64,000 nt of DNA from Polycladospora coralii (lineage in GTDB: Bacteria > Bacillota > Bacilli > Thermoactinomycetales > Thermoactinomycetaceae): contig NZ_JACXAG020000001.1 of NCBI RefSeq assembly GCF_014773435.2, positions 124,001 through 188,000 on the forward strand, given 5' to 3'. A model generated the notes under the pieces. The model was not told the origin of the DNA. It made no database searches and saw only the letters and a list, made by a program, of their open reading frames with translations. Of the stretch, positions 51,152 to 61,277 are shown piece after piece. A program made the position numbers and the translations under genes. Within the stretch, counting starts at the first letter, position 1; each line of letters opens with the position of its first letter.

Positions 51152-52276
51152 TTAAAATTCTCCTGCTAATACACGCTGATATACAGCTTCATATTGTTCC
51201 GCGATCTTATTTCCGCAAAACTCATTTTTTACGCGTTTTAGACCAGCCTGTGAAAATTGATGGTGTAAATCATCATTTTTTAGGAGCTGGACAGCCCAGC
51301 GAGCCATCTCATCCACATCTCCAACCGAAGCCAAAAAACCGGTTTCTCCATGAATCACAACTTCTGGTAACCCATCCGCATTTGATCCAACAGTAGGTAC
51401 CCCACATGCCATCGCTTCTAATGCTACCAAACCAAAACTTTCTTTTTCTGATGGTAAGAGTAACAAATCTGCAAGCGATACCAGCTGAGACACTTCATCT
51501 TGTTTCCCTAGGCATATCACCCGTGACTGAAGTCCTAATTCTTCCACTCTCTCCATCACTCTCGGTAATTCAGGCCCTTCACCTACCAATAAGAGCCGGG
51601 ATGACACATGTTTTTGTACACGATTAAAAGTTTCAATGACATCCATCGGCCTTTTTACTGAACGAAAATTTGAGATATGTAATAATAACTTTTCATTGGG
51701 ATAAATATATTTCTCACGCAAGAAAGTTACATCCCGCGGATAATAGATACGCGTGTCTACAAAGTTGTAGATACGATCAATAAACGTGTCGGCACAAAAC
51801 AATTGATGTGTCTTGTTCACGAGGCTGTTGGAGACAGCTGTAACAGCATCACTGTGTGTGATCCCAAAACAGATTACATCCTTTAGCGATGAATCCTCGC
51901 CCAGTACGGTTATATCTGTTCCATGAAGCGTCGTTACGACTTTCAAGTCATCTCCTACCATCTGTTTTGCTAAGACGGCTGCAATAGCATGGGGAACCGC
52001 ATAATGAACATGGAGTAAATCAAGATCATAAGTTTTAGCGACTTGTGCCATCCGACTCGCTAAAGCGAGATCATAAGGTGGATATTTAAACACCGCATAT
52101 CGATTGGCCTCTACACCATGATAACGAATGTTTTGATGAAAGCTCCCCAGGCGGAAGGGCATATCATACGTGATAAAATGGATGTCATGTCCCCGTTCTG
52201 CTAGTAGTTTACCAAGCTCAGTCGCTACCACTCCTGATCCACCATGACTCGGATAGCATGTAATACCAATACGCAC
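51152..52276 (-). CDS. bshA: N-acetyl-alpha-D-glucosaminyl L-malate synthase
   Basis: 374 residues, GT4 family. ITCYPSHGGSGVVATELG, VTTLHGTDITVLG and the donor site SEKESFGLVALEAMACG are as in B. subtilis BshA. It joins GlcNAc and malate, the first step of bacillithiol synthesis. It follows bshB1 by 19 bases. Confidence 0.94.
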   Translation of the reverse strand: MRIGITCYPSHGGSGVVATELGKLLAERGHDIHFITYDMPFRLGSFHQNIRYHGVEANRYAVFKYPPYDLALASRMAQVAKTYDLDLLHVHYAVPHAIAAVLAKQMVGDDLKVVTTLHGTDITVLGEDSSLKDVICFGITHSDAVTAVSNSLVNKTHQLFCADTFIDRIYNFVDTRIYYPRDVTFLREKYIYPNEKLLLHISNFRSVKRPMDVIETFNRVQKHVSSRLLLVGEGPELPRVMERVEELGLQSRVICLGKQDEVSQLVSLADLLLLPSEKESFGLVALEAMACGVPTVGSNADGLPEVVIHGETGFLASVGDVDEMARWAVQLLKNDDLHHQFSQAGLKRVKNEFCGNKIAEQYEAVYQRVLAGEF

Positions 52277-52295
52277 AAAGATTCCTCCTCTTCCA

Positions 52296-53000
52296 TTATA
52301 CGAGAAAGCTAGATGTGAGAGGCTTGCGCGTTTTTAAGCCTTCACCATACACCGCCTGTATTTGGTTCCCCCATAATTGATCTCTGCCTCGCATCATCGA
52401 CAAATAGGTAGAGCCATTAAGAGGGGTTTCTACTTCTCCAGCTTCTCTTTTAAATTGCGTCTCATAAGCTAAAATGGCTTTCGTTTTTTGTTCATATACA
52501 TCACTAATATCAATAATCAGATCAGCTGGTTTGATATCATTGATAAAGTAATAGAAAACATGCTTCACTCGGTGTGCCGCTTCACCACCCGAGGTCCGTT
52601 GCTTACGGATCGCAGCATCAAATACAGCCTCATCCACCATTTGACTACAGGTGACATGATCCGGATGACGGTCTTCAAAGTAAGGTGCCAACACCACTTT
52701 AGGACGATAACGACGTATCATTTGTGTTAATCGTTCCACTTGATGAGGAACGTTACGTATCGATCGATCCGGCAATTTTAAATTGATCAGCTCTTTTACA
52801 CCTAAGATTTCAGCCGCTCTACTCGCCTCTTTTCGTCTCGTTTCTACGGTACCATTTGAGGATAACTCTGCTTCTGTTAAATTACAGATTGCTGTTACAA
52901 ATCCGGCTTGACTATGCTTCGCTAAAACGCCTCCTACGCCAATTTCGACATCATCAGGATGTGCACCAAATGCTAATATGTCGACTTCTGTATGCTTCAT
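52296..53000 (-). CDS. bshB1: Bacillithiol biosynthesis deacetylase
   Basis: 234 residues, LmbE/PIG-L fold. The zinc motif is AFGAHPDDVEIG with the late His in HPDHVTCS. It removes acetyl from GlcNAc-malate. It lies beside bshA, the normal arrangement; bshC is not in this window. Confidence 0.93.
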   Translation of the reverse strand: MKHTEVDILAFGAHPDDVEIGVGGVLAKHSQAGFVTAICNLTEAELSSNGTVETRRKEASRAAEILGVKELINLKLPDRSIRNVPHQVERLTQMIRRYRPKVVLAPYFEDRHPDHVTCSQMVDEAVFDAAIRKQRTSGGEAAHRVKHVFYYFINDIKPADLIIDISDVYEQKTKAILAYETQFKREAGEVETPLNGSTYLSMMRGRDQLWGNQIQAVYGEGLKTRKPLTSSFLV

Positions 53001-53090
53001 GAAACACTCTCCCTTAAGACTGATCCCTATCAGGCGTATCGATTTGACCGTCGTAAGACTACTCCGCCATAACAGACTTTCTCGTTTTGC

Positions 53091-53504
53091 TTAATCGACA
53101 CGCCTATGACCATGTATCATTTTACGCCAAGCTAAATCCCCCTGCTCAATGGAACGAATCAGCACTTCAGCAGTTGCTAAATTTGTTGCAACTGGAATAT
53201 TATGCACATCTGCCAATCGTAAAAGCGCTAAAATATCCGGTTCATGTGGCTGTGCTGCTAATGGATCCCGAAAAAAAGCAATAAAATCCATTTCATTTTG
53301 GGCTACCATTGCACCAATCTGTTGATCACCACCAAGCGGTCCTGATAAATAACGATGTATGGTTAAACAGGTCTCTTCCATAATCCGTTTTCCGGTTGTT
53401 CCAGTTGCATATAATTGATGTTGTTTTAACAAGGGTTCATAACTAACGGCAAACTGGACCATCGTCTCTTTCATACGATCATGCGCAATTAAAGCGATTT
53501 TCAA
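53091..53504 (-). CDS. mgsA: Methylglyoxal synthase
   Basis: 137 residues. [29 protein letters not shown] and FFRDP are the family blocks, with the catalytic Asp in GGDQQ. It makes methylglyoxal from dihydroxyacetone phosphate. TTG 53504 is seven bases after GAGGTG and fits better than the GTG that forms part of that site. It follows dapB by 17 bases. Confidence 0.92.
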   Translation of the reverse strand: MKIALIAHDRMKETMVQFAVSYEPLLKQHQLYATGTTGKRIMEETCLTIHRYLSGPLGGDQQIGAMVAQNEMDFIAFFRDPLAAQPHEPDILALLRLADVHNIPVATNLATAEVLIRSIEQGDLAWRKMIHGHRRVD

Positions 53505-53521
53505 TGTTTTGCACCTCACCT

Positions 53522-54322
53522 TTAGAAATCAAGCACATTTTCTAAGCCATACACGAAGTAGTCCAATTCCATCACTTTTTCAACCGCTAATTTTACGCCA
53601 GGCATAAAAGATTCTCTATGAATTGAATCGTGGCGAATCGTGAGGGTTTGTCCTTGATCACCAAAAATAACTTCCTGATGGGCCACCATGCCAGGAAGCC
53701 TAACACTGTGGATACGGAAGCCGCTCATCATAGCACCTCTAGCTCCATCAATCAATTCTTGTTCGTCGGGGTGACCTTGCTTGATTTCAGAGCGATTTCT
53801 AGCAATCATTTCTGCTGTTTTGACTGCTGTTCCTGAAGGCGCATCTAATTTCTGATCATGATGGGACTCTATGATTTCAACGTGCGGCATGTACAGCGCT
53901 GCTTTTGCTGCAAATTGCATCATAAGTACAGCTCCTATCGCAAAATTGGGGGCAAAAATAACACCAATTTTGTACAACCGTGCTAGATGACTCAAACTTT
54001 CGATATCCTTTTCTGATAATCCACTCGTACCGATCACAGGTCTAACGCCAGCTAATATCGCTTGTTCGGCATGAACTTTTACGTGTTCAGGTGTTGTAAA
54101 GTCAATCAATACATCCGCTTGTACGGCTTCAAGTGTTTGAATCACTGAGGCTGTACATAAGATGCCTAATTTTCCAAGGCCCACTATATCTCCGATATCC
54201 TTACCTACATTGGAACGTGATACCGCGCCCACCAAGTGAAGATGATCATTTTGTTCAATCATGCGAACGACTTCTTGTCCCATTCGTCCCGTGGCACCTG
54301 CAACAATTACGCTTATTTCCAT
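53522..54322 (-). CDS. dapB: 4-hydroxy-tetrahydrodipicolinate reductase
   Basis: 266 residues. [10 protein letters not shown] is the NAD(P) loop, and [15 protein letters not shown] the substrate site with the catalytic His and Lys. It acts in lysine and diaminopimelate synthesis. The ATG follows AAAGAGGAGAATTCGAA. Confidence 0.95.
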   Translation of the reverse strand: MEISVIVAGATGRMGQEVVRMIEQNDHLHLVGAVSRSNVGKDIGDIVGLGKLGILCTASVIQTLEAVQADVLIDFTTPEHVKVHAEQAILAGVRPVIGTSGLSEKDIESLSHLARLYKIGVIFAPNFAIGAVLMMQFAAKAALYMPHVEIIESHHDQKLDAPSGTAVKTAEMIARNRSEIKQGHPDEQELIDGARGAMMSGFRIHSVRLPGMVAHQEVIFGDQGQTLTIRHDSIHRESFMPGVKLAVEKVMELDYFVYGLENVLDF

Positions 54323-54342
54323 TTCGAATTCTCCTCTTTAAG

Positions 54343-54684
54343 TTAAAACCCTTCTTCATCAATCGGTGTCCACCGATTTTGATCTCGCGTTTGATATTTC
54401 AACATCACCTGCTTAAACGCTTCCTCTAAATCAATATCTAAACTGTTTGCAAAGCAGATCACAATAAACATTAAATCCCCTAGTTCGTTCGCAATACTAT
54501 TTTCCGCTTCTTCCCCTTTTTTCTTTTTTTCACCGTACTGATGATTCACTTCACGTGCTAGCTCTCCTACTTCCTCCGTCATGCGAGCCAGCATAGATAA
54601 AGGATGAAAATAACCCTCTTTAAATTGAGAGATATATTGGTCTACTTCAGACTGCATGGCTTGTATCGTTTTTTCTTTGTCCAT
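54343..54684 (-). CDS. ypjD: MazG-like nucleotide pyrophosphohydrolase
   Basis: 113 residues. The MazG core is LARMTEEVGELAREV with later ELGDLMFIVIC, the Glu/Asp ligands for Mg. It matches B. subtilis YpjD in sequence pattern and position just before dapB. I chose ATG 54684; an open frame extends upstream without a ribosome site. It likely hydrolyses non-canonical NTPs. Confidence 0.87.
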   Translation of the reverse strand: MDKEKTIQAMQSEVDQYISQFKEGYFHPLSMLARMTEEVGELAREVNHQYGEKKKKGEEAENSIANELGDLMFIVICFANSLDIDLEEAFKQVMLKYQTRDQNRWTPIDEEGF

Positions 54685-54880
54685 TATAAGATCATCCTCG
54701 CATCTCTGTGAAAGTTGATAGATCTTCAGATCTCTATACACGAACCTTATGTGATTCCTACACATTATCATGTTACCTGATCTTACATCATATCTCAATC
54801 ATTCTTGCATTGAAGTAGTAGGAATGGGCATGTATAATATAGCGGGTATGGAAATGTTATGGAGTAATGAGGGATTATAA

Positions 54881-55768
54881 ATGAAAAACAATAAGTTGTT
54901 GTTTCATGCGCGTAATATTTTATTGATTTTTATTGGTACTCTTTTATTTTCATTTGGAATCAACTACTTTGCAATTCCTAATGAACTAGCTGAAGGGGGA
55001 TTTACGGGTATTGCCATTCTACTTTATTATATGTTTGATTGGACACCCGCTTATATCATTTTTATTTTAAACATCCCCTTGATTTTCATCGGTCTTAAAG
55101 TTTTTGGTAAACAAACTTTTGTTTATACGATTGTTGGCATCCTATTTTCAACTATTTCACTAAAGCTTACTGAAGATGTAAGTAGTAGAATTGGAACGAC
55201 GATAACGGACCCCCTCCTAGCCGCACTGTACACCGGCGTATTTGTTGGCGCTGGCCTAGGTCTTATTTTCCGAACAGGAGGAACGACCGGTGGCGTTGAT
55301 ATTATTGCACGCTTAGCGAATAAGTATTTTGCGTTAAGTATTGGACGTACCATTTTTATCCTTGATTTTGCCATCATCTTGTCGTCTGTTCCTGTAATTG
55401 GCTTAAATAAGATGATGTATACATTGGTGGCTATCTTCGTGGGTGCTCGTGTCATCGATTTTGTGATCGAAGGTGCCAATGCCTCAAAAGCAGCCACAAT
55501 CATTTCAAATGTACCACAAAAATTGGCCAAAACCATTACAAAAAAGATGGACCGAGGCGTTACCTTATTAAAGGGACAAGGAGGTTATACCGGGAAAGAA
55601 AAAGAGGTGCTCTATGTTGTCGTTGCACCGAATGAACTCCCTAAGCTAAAAGCAATCGTCAATGAGCTCGATTCGAACGCATTTGTGGTCGTACATGATG
55701 CGCGCGATGTGCTAGGAGAAGGATTTACTTTTGATAAAATCAATGGAAACGGAACCACACCATCCTAG
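54881..55768 (+). CDS. ypjC: YitT family membrane protein (YpjC-like)
   Basis: 295 residues. Five membrane spans in the first 190 residues, with NYFAIPNELAEGGFTGIAILLYY and GAGLGLIFRTGGTTGGVDI, then a cytoplasmic DUF2179 domain (TLLKGQGGYTGKEKEVLYVVV). The function is unsettled; some relatives act in cell-envelope or spore processes. It is in the ypjC place but on the opposite strand to ypjD and dapB. Confidence 0.87.
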   Translation: MKNNKLLFHARNILLIFIGTLLFSFGINYFAIPNELAEGGFTGIAILLYYMFDWTPAYIIFILNIPLIFIGLKVFGKQTFVYTIVGILFSTISLKLTEDVSSRIGTTITDPLLAALYTGVFVGAGLGLIFRTGGTTGGVDIIARLANKYFALSIGRTIFILDFAIILSSVPVIGLNKMMYTLVAIFVGARVIDFVIEGANASKAATIISNVPQKLAKTITKKMDRGVTLLKGQGGYTGKEKEVLYVVVAPNELPKLKAIVNELDSNAFVVVHDARDVLGEGFTFDKINGNGTTPS

Positions 55769-55776
55769 GTAATGAA

Positions 55777-55819
55777 CCACAAAGTGCCCAAATGAGATCT
55801 TCATTAGGGCACTTTGTGG
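55777..55819. terminator. Bidirectional terminator-like hairpin
   Basis: A perfect 13-bp stem (55777-55789 with 55807-55819) extended inside by AATGA/TCATT. It sits between the convergent ypjC-like and ypjB-like genes and covers the ypjB stop. Confidence 0.75.
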
Positions 55820-56565
55820 CGATAATTTTTAAGACTAATATAAGCGAGCGCACCAGCTACAACAACGCTTATGGTCAAAGCGATCATTTTTATCGACAAC
55901 ATTTCAAAGCCGATTGCGGCATACACTTCTTGCTCACTGCCGTGAAAAATGGGTGACATTAAATCCTCTAGTTGCTCAACCACTCTCATCTTTTTAGATA
56001 TGGCTTCATCCGATCGAAGAAAGCGAAGCAATCCTTCTACATGATTGACGATTTGGGGACTTTTGGCGATCAATAAAGCTGGGCGGATGCGTTGGTATTG
56101 CAGATCCAATCGATCTAACTCTCGCTTTATTTTTTTTTGATCACCTGTGGAGATGGCTTCCTTTACCTTTTTTAATTGCGATTGCAGATCGTACGCTTGC
56201 TCCTTCCAAAGTGGCTGATTGGGATTCGCAACTGCATCAAAAGCGAATTGTAAACGCCATGTCGCCTCCCGAATAGCTGAAGGATTTGGACGTAGTTGAT
56301 TTAAGTGATTTTCTAACTGTACAATCACATCAGCCAATTCCCGTATCGATCTTACAGTTAAATTTTGATCCGCTAATTGTGACTGAGAGAAGCGATGTGA
56401 TAATTGCTTTAGCTTCGTACGTGCCGTTTCATAATCTTCTTGTTCAACAGCCGCTGCGACGCTGTTTGCCCGCTGTAACCAATCTTCATTTTCTTGCTCA
56501 AACGCAGGACTGAGCGATCCCCCAAACAGATGAAACCAAGCCATAAAAGTGATTAGGCACTTCAT
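55804..56565 (-). CDS. ypjB: Sporulation protein YpjB
   Basis: 253 residues. A signal-peptide-like N-terminus, a long helical extracytoplasmic part (many Gln, Leu, Arg), and one C-terminal membrane span (MIALTISVVVAGALAYIS) fit the YpjB family, linked to sporulation in B. subtilis. The ATG at 56565 follows GGAGGGTTGTTT. It sits next to qcrC; the ypjA gene found between them in B. subtilis is absent. Confidence 0.82.
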   Translation of the reverse strand: MKCLITFMAWFHLFGGSLSPAFEQENEDWLQRANSVAAAVEQEDYETARTKLKQLSHRFSQSQLADQNLTVRSIRELADVIVQLENHLNQLRPNPSAIREATWRLQFAFDAVANPNQPLWKEQAYDLQSQLKKVKEAISTGDQKKIKRELDRLDLQYQRIRPALLIAKSPQIVNHVEGLLRFLRSDEAISKKMRVVEQLEDLMSPIFHGSEQEVYAAIGFEMLSIKMIALTISVVVAGALAYISLKNYRHKVP

Positions 56566-56611
56566 AAACAACCCTCCTACTCTATGACTATGAAGGTTGT
56601 CCCTTTCTATG

Positions 56612-56650
56612 ACAAAAAACCTAGTTGCCTTAGGCAGCTAGGTTTTTTGT
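56612..56650. terminator. Terminator of the qcr operon
   Basis: The left arm CAAAAAACCTAG(T)TGCC pairs with GGCA(G)CTAGGTTTTTTG, one internal mismatch, with a T-run on both strands. It lies just after qcrC. Confidence 0.9.
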
Positions 56651-56660
56651 CATTCATCTA

Positions 56661-57446
56661 TTATTTTTGTTGTTGCTTTAACAACCATTCCACTAATACT
56701 TCTCTTTGTTCGGGTGTTCCTTGAAACATACCAGCCGGCATGCCGTTCTTACCTTCTACAATATAGCGATCAATTTCTTCTGCAGTGCGGTAATTTCCAA
56801 CTCCAAGTAGACTTGGACCATTTTTACCCTCTAAGTTTTCACCGTGACAAGTAATACACGCACTTTCAGAGTATAACTTATATCCTTCATCTTCTACCGC
56901 CACTACATCTGTCGTTTCAGGCGCTTCCGGTGGAGCCGATTCGAGTTGCTCAATATGCTCCGCTTCTGCTGCCCATGTGAGATAAATGATGGAAATCAGT
57001 GAAAGAATCATGATCGATGACGCAATCGGGCGTTTTAATACCCGACGCTCATTACTGCGATCTAACCATGGTGCGAGTAGTAATGCACCAAAAGCAAAAC
57101 CAGGTAATAAGAGTCCAACCAAGTTAAAGTCACCTGATGCCCATTTATACTTCAATATTTGATATAAGAATAAGAAATACCAATCCGGAACTGGTAAGAA
57201 GCTCGAATTAGTCGGGTCAGCAACTTCACCAATTGCAGGTACATGCGCCATAACCAAAGTCATAAACGCAACCAAAAATACAGCCCCAACCATCCATTCT
57301 TTTAACAAAAAGTCTGGTAAAAATGCTTCATTATTCCCTGGGAATTCAGCGTAATCTGGTGTGCGAAATTTGTCCTTCTTCGCACGTACACGTGAGTCTC
57401 CCACATAATGAACTTGCTCCATTTTACCATCATGCTTATGCGACAA
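56661..57446 (-). CDS. qcrC: Menaquinol:cytochrome c reductase, cytochrome b/c subunit
   Basis: 261 residues. The first 160 have three membrane spans of subunit IV type. The C-terminal domain has CITCHGENL and a Met ligand region (NGMPAGM), so it carries heme c fused to the b subunit, as in Bacillus. It passes electrons to cytochrome c551. It is the last gene of qcrABC. Confidence 0.94.
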   Translation of the reverse strand: MSHKHDGKMEQVHYVGDSRVRAKKDKFRTPDYAEFPGNNEAFLPDFLLKEWMVGAVFLVAFMTLVMAHVPAIGEVADPTNSSFLPVPDWYFLFLYQILKYKWASGDFNLVGLLLPGFAFGALLLAPWLDRSNERRVLKRPIASSIMILSLISIIYLTWAAEAEHIEQLESAPPEAPETTDVVAVEDEGYKLYSESACITCHGENLEGKNGPSLLGVGNYRTAEEIDRYIVEGKNGMPAGMFQGTPEQREVLVEWLLKQQQK

Positions 57447-57471
57447 GTGGATCCCTCCTCACGCGTAGACC

Positions 57472-58143
57472 TTATAGTGGGCCCGAAATACCTTGTCTAC
57501 GAATAATAATAAAGTGAGCGCCCAATAAACCTAATAATGCTGCTGGAAGGAAGAACACATGAATCGCGAAGAAACGTGCAATCGTTTGTGCTCCTACAAT
57601 ATCTCCACCTTGTAGAAGAAGGCCAATATACTCACCGATAAACGGAACCGAGTTCACGATCTCAATGGTAACTTTTGTAGCAAAGTAAGCCTTATTATCC
57701 CACGGTAAGAGATAACCTGTTAAACCAAGCCCCAACATCACAAAGAAAATTAATACCCCTACTACCCAGTTCAATTCACGTGGGTTTTTATAGGAACCTG
57801 TAAAGAATACACGCATGGTATGCAAGAATAACATCACAATCGCTACACTTGCTCCCCAATGGTGCATTCCGCGCACAATTGCGCCCATTGCAACTTCATC
57901 TTGTAAGTATTTAACACTTTCATTGGCATTGATGATATCTGGAACATAGTACATCGCCAAAAACATACCGGACAAAATCTGAATCAGAACAACAAAAAAT
58001 GTCAGTCCACCAAAACAATAAATAAATGCTGAAAAATGGTGAGCTGGATTGACATGTTCCGGCACTTCATGATCGGCAACATCACGCCAGATTGGCGTAA
58101 TATCCAAACGCTCATCTACCCAGTCATATATGGCGCGCAACAT
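57472..58143 (-). CDS. qcrB: Menaquinol:cytochrome c reductase, cytochrome b6 subunit
   Basis: 223 residues, four membrane helices. The heme-ligand His pairs are in GMHHWGAS and LHTMRVF, and later in AIHVFFLPAALLG. It holds the quinol-oxidising heme groups of the b6c-type complex. It is 26 bases after qcrA. Confidence 0.95.
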   Translation of the reverse strand: MLRAIYDWVDERLDITPIWRDVADHEVPEHVNPAHHFSAFIYCFGGLTFFVVLIQILSGMFLAMYYVPDIINANESVKYLQDEVAMGAIVRGMHHWGASVAIVMLFLHTMRVFFTGSYKNPRELNWVVGVLIFFVMLGLGLTGYLLPWDNKAYFATKVTIEIVNSVPFIGEYIGLLLQGGDIVGAQTIARFFAIHVFFLPAALLGLLGAHFIIIRRQGISGPL

Positions 58144-58169
58144 TTACGCACACCTCCGATCCATGCTCA

Positions 58170-58664
58170 TTATGCTTTTACTACCGGTCCGATCAACAAT
58201 CTACCGTTTTCAATCTTGGTTTCATACTCATCCAACGGTTTAAGTGGTGGCGTACCGGGTACGTTTGTGCCATCTTTGAAGTAGCGTCCAAAGTGACACG
58301 GACAGAAAAATTCATTCTTAAATTTGGGGTTACCGTTATAGTTCACTGTGCAACCTAAGTGCTTACATGTTGGTGACAGGGCTACAATTTTGCCTTTGTC
58401 ATTTTTAAAGACATAAGCAGTACGCTTTTCTATGAACTCGTACCATCCATCTACGGCTTCTACATCGTAGTGTATCAGTTGTGGTGTATCTGTAACATCT
58501 TTTTCAGATAATCCAGCTTCGACAAAGCCTACGCCGCCGCCCTCTTTTAAAACAGGGTCGATGGCGAAGCGTACCATAGGGAATAGCATCGTTGAAGCGA
58601 AGAAACCAGCTGTTCCACCCAACGTGTAAGTCAGAAACTGACGGCGGGATACTTTCTTACTCAC
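58170..58664 (-). CDS. qcrA: Rieske iron-sulfur subunit
   Basis: 164 residues. The N-terminal Tat-like/anchor segment SRRQFLTYTLGG is followed by a helix. The 2Fe-2S ligands lie in CKHLGCT and CPCHFG. It takes electrons from menaquinol. It leads the qcr operon. Confidence 0.95.
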   Translation of the reverse strand: MSKKVSRRQFLTYTLGGTAGFFASTMLFPMVRFAIDPVLKEGGGVGFVEAGLSEKDVTDTPQLIHYDVEAVDGWYEFIEKRTAYVFKNDKGKIVALSPTCKHLGCTVNYNGNPKFKNEFFCPCHFGRYFKDGTNVPGTPPLKPLDEYETKIENGRLLIGPVVKA

Positions 58665-58830
58665 GACTCGTCTGACCTCCTTCTATACGGCTTAACCGTC
58701 CATTCGGAGCGGAACCATTTGCTAAGACGAATACATTTTTTACTAGGACATTTACCATGATAGCCAATAGCCCTAGTAAAAGTCAAGAAAATGACTGTGA
58801 CCATCAAACGACAATTCGTTGTCAATCTTT

Positions 58831-59277
58831 TTAAACTTGCTTCTGCCAGTTTTCTAAAATCTGCGCATAGAGGAGATCGATTTCAGCAGTGCGCGCTTCT
58901 TCGTCATTCACGTTCTCTGTCTTTACTATGTAGGGCAAAAATTGAATCATCGAATCGGTAGGCATTTCAAGTTGAATTTTTTGATCGGTAATACATATAA
59001 AATGATAAAAACCAGCAGCTTGGAAAGTTTGTAGCACATGCTCGATGTAATGCTTAAAGAGATCCATATCACCGCCTGTATAAGGAATAGCAGGTAACAG
59101 GAGCATACGACCGGTTAAGCGTTTCTCAATCCCTACAGCAATCTCTTCCACCATTTTAGCAGCATCCATCATAATTTGTTTTCCTTCTATACGCACATCA
59201 TAGACCGGTAAACATAAAGTATCTACAAAAGATGCATGTTGTTTCCATTCTTCTTGCTTCATTGTAGCTAATAACAT
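58831..59277 (-). CDS. ypiF: YpiF family protein (DUF2487)
   Basis: 148 residues, soluble. The N-terminal strands LCLPVYDVRIEGKQI and LLLPAIPYTGGD match B. subtilis YpiF, which lies at the same place upstream of qcrA. Its function is unknown. The gap of 166 bases to qcrA should hold the qcr promoter. Confidence 0.8.
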   Translation of the reverse strand: MLLATMKQEEWKQHASFVDTLCLPVYDVRIEGKQIMMDAAKMVEEIAVGIEKRLTGRMLLLPAIPYTGGDMDLFKHYIEHVLQTFQAAGFYHFICITDQKIQLEMPTDSMIQFLPYIVKTENVNDEEARTAEIDLLYAQILENWQKQV

Positions 59278-59301
59278 TATTATCCCTCGTTTCCAATAAA
59301 A

Positions 59302-59325
59302 AATGCTCAGTCTCTGCTGAGCATT
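59302..59325 (-). terminator. Terminator of ypiB
   Basis: AATGCTCAG (59302-59310) pairs with CTGAGCATT (59317-59325), followed by a T-run on the minus strand. Confidence 0.85.
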
Positions 59326-59343
59326 ATACCTAAATTGAATGAA

Positions 59344-59886
59344 TCATTCTAGTGATGCATTATATTGTTTGGAAAGTTGCATAAAAGCATCGCGATCTCC
59401 AGCTACTAGAGCTTGATCGATTTGTTCATATAAAGTATGTTGTCTATATGTTTTTATGGATTGATCAAGAATCATTTCTGCGAAGAGCTCCAGCAAATGA
59501 TCCTGTGCGATCTCATGTTTACGCATGGGATGTACCTCCAATACAGCAGCATATTTTGAACAGACCGTCCGATCTTTAAAATACAAACCGATATATAAGT
59601 CGTCGTGTGGATAAGATCGTATATCGTAAAAAGCGGATTCCACATCTGATCCAACTCGTTTGTTTTTTATAAATTTAAAAGCCGCCATATTACTACACTT
59701 TGTGGAAATGATAAGAGAGCGCGCTAAATGACGTGTATGTTCAACAAAATGGACTTTTGTTAACAGTTTTTCATTAGAGGATAGATAGCTGAGTAACCAC
59801 GCTGCTTCTTTTTTTTGTAACTCATAATGTTCCAGAAACCAATTGATGAATTCCTTTTTTTCTGCAACCGAAATCATGTTACGCAT
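59344..59886 (-). CDS. ypiB: YpiB/UPF0302 family protein
   Basis: 180 residues, largely helical, with no catalytic motif. FINWFLEHYELQKKEAAWLLSYL and the C-terminal short helical domain (IDQALVAGDRDAFMQLS) are typical. B. subtilis YpiB lies at the same place; no activity is known to me. The ATG at 59886 is six bases after GAGGAGG. Confidence 0.83.
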   Translation of the reverse strand: MRNMISVAEKKEFINWFLEHYELQKKEAAWLLSYLSSNEKLLTKVHFVEHTRHLARSLIISTKCSNMAAFKFIKNKRVGSDVESAFYDIRSYPHDDLYIGLYFKDRTVCSKYAAVLEVHPMRKHEIAQDHLLELFAEMILDQSIKTYRQHTLYEQIDQALVAGDRDAFMQLSKQYNASLE

Positions 59887-60027
59887 GCCCTTCCTCCTCA
59901 TAAACAAATTAAATTGAATATTATGTCTATTTAAAGGTGCGTATCAATTTTCTTTGTGGTTCATAGGGAGCATTTAAAAAACACCCCCCTGCTTGTGTTT
60001 ACGTAATAATCAATTCGACCTCTATGG

Positions 60028-61155
60028 TTATTTTTCCTGCTTTAAATTTTGTTGAATAAAATGATCTTCGATCTCTCTTTCACGAAATGCAGACACTCCT
60101 TGCATCCATTTTTGGCCAGATTGGGTAAGCGTGAGATAAGTGATCTCATCTTCTATCCCCACCTTAATCACGCCAAGATGAAGTAACATTTTAATCACTT
60201 TTTGAAAGAGTGCTTCATGATTGAGATAAAAATAAGGGGTAAGCCAATTTTTAACCGCTAGCCAAACAGATTCTTGTTCAATCCAATCTGGATAACCTAG
60301 TAAGCCAATCCAACGAATGACCATCGGGAGTTGCTGAATCGGCTTACGGTATAAACGAATCCAAAAGCGGTACATAGCCTTTAAATTTTCTTCTTCATTT
60401 TCATGTAATTTCCCGTTCCCTGCTTCTGTTAAACCTAAACTTCCGTCAAGATTTTCCCTGATATAACCACCATAGTATGCATAATCATAAATGAAAGAGA
60501 AACGATCTGGATATTCATGATATCTTCTACCAAAACCAAAACGGGGACCTCTCTTTGTTATGACCTCTTCTTCGATTTGAAATTGAGCAAAAAGCTGTTT
60601 TTGTTGATTTTTATAGATTGCCCCACTATGTGTCGTCTTGACGACTTCTGTCTTTATGAAATGTAGAAACTGGATAAAGTCAACATGTAATAAATGAGAT
60701 TCATCTCGATATATAGCTGGTGTATATTTGCATATGTGAGGAGATTGGCGATAAGAAGTAGCCAATCGACTAAGAAGATGCTTACGCACATCGTGTGGTA
60801 CATGAAATAAATATTGTGTTTGGTGCGTATAACCTGGGAATAACCATCCCCGCTTTATGGTATCTCGAATTAAAGCTTGTGGTTTGGCAGAACCAGCTAT
60901 TGATGCTTTAGCACGTAATTCTTCCATCGTGAAGGAGAGGCTGGTGTCTAAAATAATTAATTGTGTAAATCGCTTCGCATCCTGTTCCAGTTCATCATAA
61001 TTTTTATGCACAAAGCACTCGTTCCCGATGGTTTGCAGTAATACACGGATTAACTCATACTTGGAATGTTTGGTTTCTTGGTCAAAACCATAGTATCGAT
61101 TCATTGATTTTAATTGCTCAATATCCGTATAAGATAACCAATCAGCCATCCGCAT
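60028..61155 (-). CDS. Winged-helix protein, possibly XPB/Ssl2 N-terminal-domain-like
   Basis: 375 residues, helical, with no helicase motifs. The start (YTDIEQLKSMNRYYGFDQETKHSKYELIRVLLQ) is like a SAP/helicase-associated helix-turn-helix. The region around FLFHVPHDVRKHLL and the C-terminal YLTLTQSGQKWM look like winged-helix segments. It resembles the stand-alone helicase-associated (PF13625-like) proteins of Firmicutes. It sits where ypiA (a TPR protein) stands in B. subtilis. Function unknown. Confidence 0.45.
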   Translation of the reverse strand: MRMADWLSYTDIEQLKSMNRYYGFDQETKHSKYELIRVLLQTIGNECFVHKNYDELEQDAKRFTQLIILDTSLSFTMEELRAKASIAGSAKPQALIRDTIKRGWLFPGYTHQTQYLFHVPHDVRKHLLSRLATSYRQSPHICKYTPAIYRDESHLLHVDFIQFLHFIKTEVVKTTHSGAIYKNQQKQLFAQFQIEEEVITKRGPRFGFGRRYHEYPDRFSFIYDYAYYGGYIRENLDGSLGLTEAGNGKLHENEEENLKAMYRFWIRLYRKPIQQLPMVIRWIGLLGYPDWIEQESVWLAVKNWLTPYFYLNHEALFQKVIKMLLHLGVIKVGIEDEITYLTLTQSGQKWMQGVSAFREREIEDHFIQQNLKQEK

Positions 61156-61277
61156 AACAATCTTCCTTCCGCTTTTTTCCTATTACTATTCTGGTCTAAA
61201 TAAGCGAAAGATAGACTTAAAATATCATATTTAAAACTGACAGGAATGGTTAATTTAATTGTAAAAAAAGGTTGTTG

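Noticed and set aside
55123-55536. 137-codon frame antisense to the YitT-like gene
   Set aside because: A shadow frame, without start signals.
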